A DNA stretch of 64,000 nucleotides from Bradysia coprophila. Lineage: Eukaryota > Arthropoda > Insecta > Diptera > Sciaridae. The stretch is from contig NW_023503374.1 in NCBI RefSeq assembly GCF_014529535.1, positions 4,154,001 to 4,218,000 of the forward strand, read 5' to 3'. This document shows, piece after piece, positions 59,506 through 64,000 of the stretch. Both the position numbers and the translations under genes were made by a program. The notes beneath the pieces were generated by a model. The model searched no databases, was not told the DNA's origin, and saw only the letters and a program-made list of their open reading frames with translations. Each line of letters opens with the position of its first letter. Positions within the stretch are counted from its first letter, which is position 1.

Positions 59506-62500
59506 ATAAAGGCCCAAGAAATGTACTTTATTAGAAAGAAATAATCTCATTAGTTACTGCACTAGCAGATCTGCACTCGAAAGTTTGAAGAAAAAAATAA
59601 ACTTTTAACGTCTTTGGAGCCACGCGTGTATGAAATTAAAATATAAAATTCCGATCCAACCACAATGTAAATCCCAAACTTAAATTTAATAAACAAAATT
59701 TCATAAAGGAAAAAAAAGAAAGTTTTTTTTTCTTCCGTTAGTTTTCAAACTTATATTAGGTGTATCTACAAAACATTTTACCTACAACTGAACCTACAAA
59801 AACTTTTTTAAAAAGTGAAAAAGTTCTGTATTAAAAACCGATAAATAATTTCTCGCATGTGTTACTTGCAATTTAAATATTTTATCATACACAACAATCA
59901 CATCATAAACATGAAAAACATGTTTTTTTTTCGTCGTCGTCGTTGGAACAAAGTTTTTCTTTCTCTGGAAATCATTCTGTCTTCAACCGTCTTCTAAACC
60001 ACTGAAAGAATTTCCTCGCTTACATGGGTTAGTGTATATCACATAATTTTCTATAGATTTTTCCTACGTATATATTCGACAACGTCGATAGCAAATCTGA
60101 TAAATAGACGGTATTCCACTTCATGTGAATAAGTTAACATTCTTACTTTCATGAATAAATATATTTTTCCGAAAATAGAAAAAAGTTGTGTTCAAGTTTA
60201 TTGGAAAATATGTAACTCTGGGAGGTGTGTGTGGTACTCCAACATGCATGACATTGTGCAGTACAGAAGTAGAGCTATTATGAATAGAAAAGTTGGGTGT
60301 ATGAAAGCTGTGTGGTGTGTCCCTCACTTCTTCGGTGTAATGTCGCTTCGATGTCACTCCACGCAAAAGTTTCAAATTGCATTTTGTTTGGTGTGTGTGT
60401 GTATGTACGACAATCTACAAAGCGACAAGTTTCTATCATCATTTTCAATATTAGCAACGTAATATGAAAAATAAATTTTTCCACCGAAACTTTCTATTTG
60501 TGTTTTCGGTTAGTTTTTCTCGAAAGTTTTCCATCAGAACTTTCATGGGAATGTTCATTAAACGCACTCAATTTTTACAATTAGTTTTGTATTATTTACA
60601 CTATCAGCATAACACTACCGACACAGTTTGTTAATGAGTAGATTATTTGTATAGATTTGTATAAAACTACATCTTTGTCACCCAGTCGCGGACGTATGTT
60701 CACCCAACAAAATTCCAGTCCATAGAATTTCTAGTCCTTCATTTGTTATCTACATTTCCCTAACTCAATATTCGATTACAACTGACAATATATATGCTCT
60801 TCAACATTTCACCAAAGGATCTCTTCCATTACGCTTCAGAGCTGCATACCATTATTCCGATGTATGTAAGAATAATGTGGATCTTTTATCCATATGAATG
60901 AGAACCATCTATGGTTTTACCCTCCCCCATTCCAAAGAGGTGAATTCATTGAACGTTGGCTTAGTATAACTAGGTTGCCAACTCAATAACTGCAACACTG
61001 TGAATGGCAGGTTACATCCAAATATTCATATTTGTGACTGAACTTAATTCAATTTTTTTTTTTGTCCAAATAATGGTACTCAAGGTACCAATCTTATGGT
61101 AGGTTTATTGAATAATAAAGTTAAAAATAACTTTAAAATTGCGAGGAGTTTGATTCAATTGGATTTGTATATTTTACTATGGAAGTGGAATGAGTGTGGC
61201 AACAAAATAGATGTTCAACCAATTTATTTTCGATCTTTGACTTTAAGTTCTAATTTCTAGGCGGAAGACTTCAATTTTAATAAATTTATATTTGATAGTT
61301 GGCTACACGTTACAGACCGCAATCATTTCACGAATAAAATTATCGAATCTGTCTCCGATAATCTCACTATTTCAACTGATTGATGCTTTTACTTCATCAG
61401 TTTTAACATACAATTTTCTATATAGAAAAACATCAGTTAAACCTCATCTTTTATGTTTCGTTTGTTGTCGCTGTCGAAAAAATATGACATGGCGGTGCGT
61501 AAAAGGGTATATCTGATGCGCCTTAACCAGGAAACCTCTCAAGTAGTTTTCGAACCTTGATCAAACATTTTAAACTTTGACTAGGAATTGTCGACTTCGG
61601 TCGGATATAAACATCTTCGAAACTCTTCTAATATCTCGACTAATACGTATGATTCCAAAATCAAAAATTTGTAAATCTACTTCGATCGCTACCAAGTCTT
61701 TTACTTCATTAGTTTTAACATAAATTTTTCTATCACATCAAATTGGCCAGATAGCATCGCTTAGTCTTACCGTCGCTGTCTCAACAACAGATGAGATAGC
61801 CAAATTGTATTTTTTTAATGTAACTGATTCAATACAAGAAATTTTACAGTGGTCATCTTACTAACCATTGTGCTCTTAATACCACTCGAGAATCCAATTT
61901 AAAACAAATAACATTTATGTGTGCATTGTACATGTAACTCTTAGTCAAAATTAACATTATTATTATCCACAATAAAAAGCGACCAATCAAAGAACACTCA
62001 ACATTCCTTAGTGCATATAAACATATGTTCAACACGCATATAATACGATACATTCGAACGATTCCCCTTCTTCGCCTTTGCTTTGCTACACATTTTCGTA
62101 ATATGGCATTTCAATGTGAACCACGCGTTCATTCAGAGAGTTTGCAGAAAGTTTATGCTCCCCATGAGCATCAGTCATTCTCTTCTTCGTTTTCGTTTCC
62201 CATTCTTCACTCTCTTTCTGTCGTAATGGTTTTTACCCACTCTTCGTAAGGAAATCCCCAGTCTCCTGTTTTGTATTTTACATTTTATTTATGCAGAGAA
62301 TACGACTCGCAGCAAGTAACATTCAACGACACTTTTCAGTTGTTAGTCGATATTCGGTGCTAGATACGTGACATTCTACGTTCTCGAATGCTCAGAAAGC
62401 AAAGATTTCAGTGTCGAAACTATGAATAAAAAGTTATCTTCTCGTTCAGATTTGTTGAATTGAATTTGATTGGAAAATAGTTAGTCTTTTTTTTAAAAAA

Positions 62501-64000
62501 AAGGAACCTTATGCTGTCCTTCAACATAAAGGTCTGCTAAAGCAAAAACTTAATTAAATTCATACATCGTTTTTGTGCGATAACAACGGTTGATTAAATA
62601 AACTCTAACACGGCAGTGCTTAATAAAACCGTAGAATATATTTCCGTAAACCACATAAACATCGTAAATTTCAAATAACAAGAAGGAAAAAAAACTAACA
62701 AAACTCGTAGCGAATTTATTGTATACCGTGTATGCTTATACCAAAAAGCTCGCAAATCGATTACGTTTTTTTAATAAAAGGCCAAAGTTCAAGGTGTCTG
62801 TACACCATGTGAATGGACTTTGATATGCAAAACAATTCAAACAATTTATCGTCCTTCTCTCTTTGGCAAAAAAGAAGTTTTTTTTTGCTATGAACGACTA
62901 AATGATGTCCTTTTTGAGTGAAAAGGTGTTTATTGTCTGATTACTTTGTACAATTTTGTCGTTTTGTTGTCATTGTACTGGAAGCTTTTCGACGAAAAAC
63001 TTTTTTTTTAAGTTAAACCGTCACGAATAGGTCTTTCAGACAGTAATTGTAAATTATTCTGATAAAAGCACAGACCGAACCAGAGAGCCAGAGACAAGGT
63101 GAAATAAATGTTATTTTAATGCGGCCAATGGTGGAATAAAAGTTTTTCATTTTATGAATTTTCTCGGTTTTCATATTTATGCAGAAAAAAAATATAAATA
63201 AACGAAATTGCCGAGTGTATTACCATTTGTCTCGCGTGATTGAGCAATTGTAGTAATTACATGGTTTTAACGTTGTTTTAAAAGGGTTCGTAAAAGTGAT
63301 ATTCGAAATAATACTTTTCTTTTGTGCGCGCGAGATAGGCTCGTGTCGAATAATATTCTTTTTATAGTAAGTTCATTTGGCGGTTTATTTCCTCCGCACT
63401 AATGAAGGTAAAATTAAATAATTCAACTTAAGCAAAGAATAATAAAGAGATACAATACTATTTTACGGGAAAAAAAAAGGATCGTGCATGTGCTATTTAA
63501 ACGTCAGAAGTATAACATAAAATAACATAAGTGTGGAGCATATATACATACATAAAATACGCCGAGGGAACATAAGGATTACCAGTTTATAAAGGGATAT
63601 AATTAATGAAAGGTAAGATAACGTCTAGATGTGTATATATATATTCGTACATAAAAGTTTCTGTTTTACCACCTTTATTTATAGGCCTTTCCGTACACAC
63701 ATTATATTAAAACGTGTAAGCACAATAGGGAAAAATTGTTTTCGTTCGGTGTCAACGGGGAAAATGTATAAGAAAATTATTCAGAATTTTAACGAGAAAA
63801 TTGCTAAAATATAATTAGATTTTGTTGTGGGCTTTACTTAATATTATTATTATTAGAGAGCTTTCGGTGTTCTTTATATTATAACTTCCCTGTGCCGTTA
63901 TACTTTCCACATATATATAGGTGTATCTATTCGAACATTTGGGCTCGGTAAATTGATTTATTTTTATGGTGGAATAATTATAATTTCAGGGGAATTTCAA
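59506..64000. other. AT-rich sequence, no gene recognised
   Basis: No exon or RNA gene could be supported. Fragments of the dispersed repeat with TTTTACTTCATTAGTTTTAA occur at about 61385-61490 and 61700-61800. A possible core promoter at about 62330-62366 is listed separately. Confidence 0.4.
62325..62370 (+). promoter_or_regulatory. Possible Inr/DPE-type core promoter
   Basis: TTTTCAGTTGTTAGTCG contains an arthropod-type initiator (TCAGT). AGATACGTG lies about 26-33 bases after the initiator A, where a downstream promoter element would be. No coding exon was found downstream within the window, so this rests on the motif pair alone. Confidence 0.2.

Noticed and set aside
62025..62249. Plus-strand 74-codon frame near the promoter-like site
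   Set aside because: Ser/Phe-rich composition typical of random AT/TC-rich sequence; it lies upstream of the possible initiator.

Overview
The window is nuclear DNA from an insect. Coding exons are joined by short GT-AG introns (one GC-AG), the background is AT-rich, and the C-terminal half of an insect odorant receptor (7tm_6 family) is recognisable. A nematoceran fly is a reasonable guess but cannot be proved from the sequence. Nothing is bacterial: there are no operons, Shine-Dalgarno sites or CRISPR arrays, and no rRNA or bona fide tRNA gene was seen. Most of the window is repeats and transposons in several age layers.

Layout. (1) 1-13763 holds a recent tandem duplication with a repeat distance of about 6.31 kb. 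Each unit carries a three-exon, minus-strand gene for a lysine-rich, probably nuclear protein and a reverse-transcriptase relic; a truncated odorant-receptor relic lies between the units. Copy 2 of the gene (6506-9107) is open; copy 1 (195-2798) has a one-base frameshift. Copy 2 was later hit by a 1.6 kb inverted-repeat element (9824-11434) and also holds a 1.4 kb element with 144-bp subrepeats. (2) 13764-20500 is a transposon graveyard: a retrotransposon with a restriction-like endonuclease domain broken by one stop codon, a decayed transposase gene, a hAT-type MITE and palindromic repeat clusters. (3) 22926-24640 is a 22-bp minisatellite that captured and amplified a MITE.

(4) 25020-35186 is the gene island. 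A nine-exon plus-strand gene encodes a SAM-like domain, a BED-like zinc finger and about 18 tandem 43-residue repeats. Converging on it is a minus-strand gene for a zinc-finger protein with a tyrosine-recombinase-like C-terminal domain, probably domesticated from a Crypton-like element. A five-exon minus-strand gene for a Tyr/Gly/Asn/His-rich protein follows. (5) 35715-37345 is a second 22-bp minisatellite, sharing its core with the first in opposite orientation.

(6) 39818-44985 is a nested-transposon stack: a hAT MITE lies nearby, and an RTE-type LINE is interrupted by an opposite-strand LINE, itself interrupted by a second copy of the 9824-11434 element. Target-site duplications resolve the insertion order. 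(7) 46 kb to the end has no gene I can support. 52.8-59.5 kb is packed with inverted-repeat (foldback) elements; the rest is AT-rich intergenic or intronic sequence.

Gene structures were built by hand from splice signals and reading-frame phase; transcript evidence would be decisive. The genes show no sign of acting in one pathway. The plausible link is that the SAM/BED gene and the recombinase-like gene are both transposon-derived nuclear proteins sitting tail to tail.
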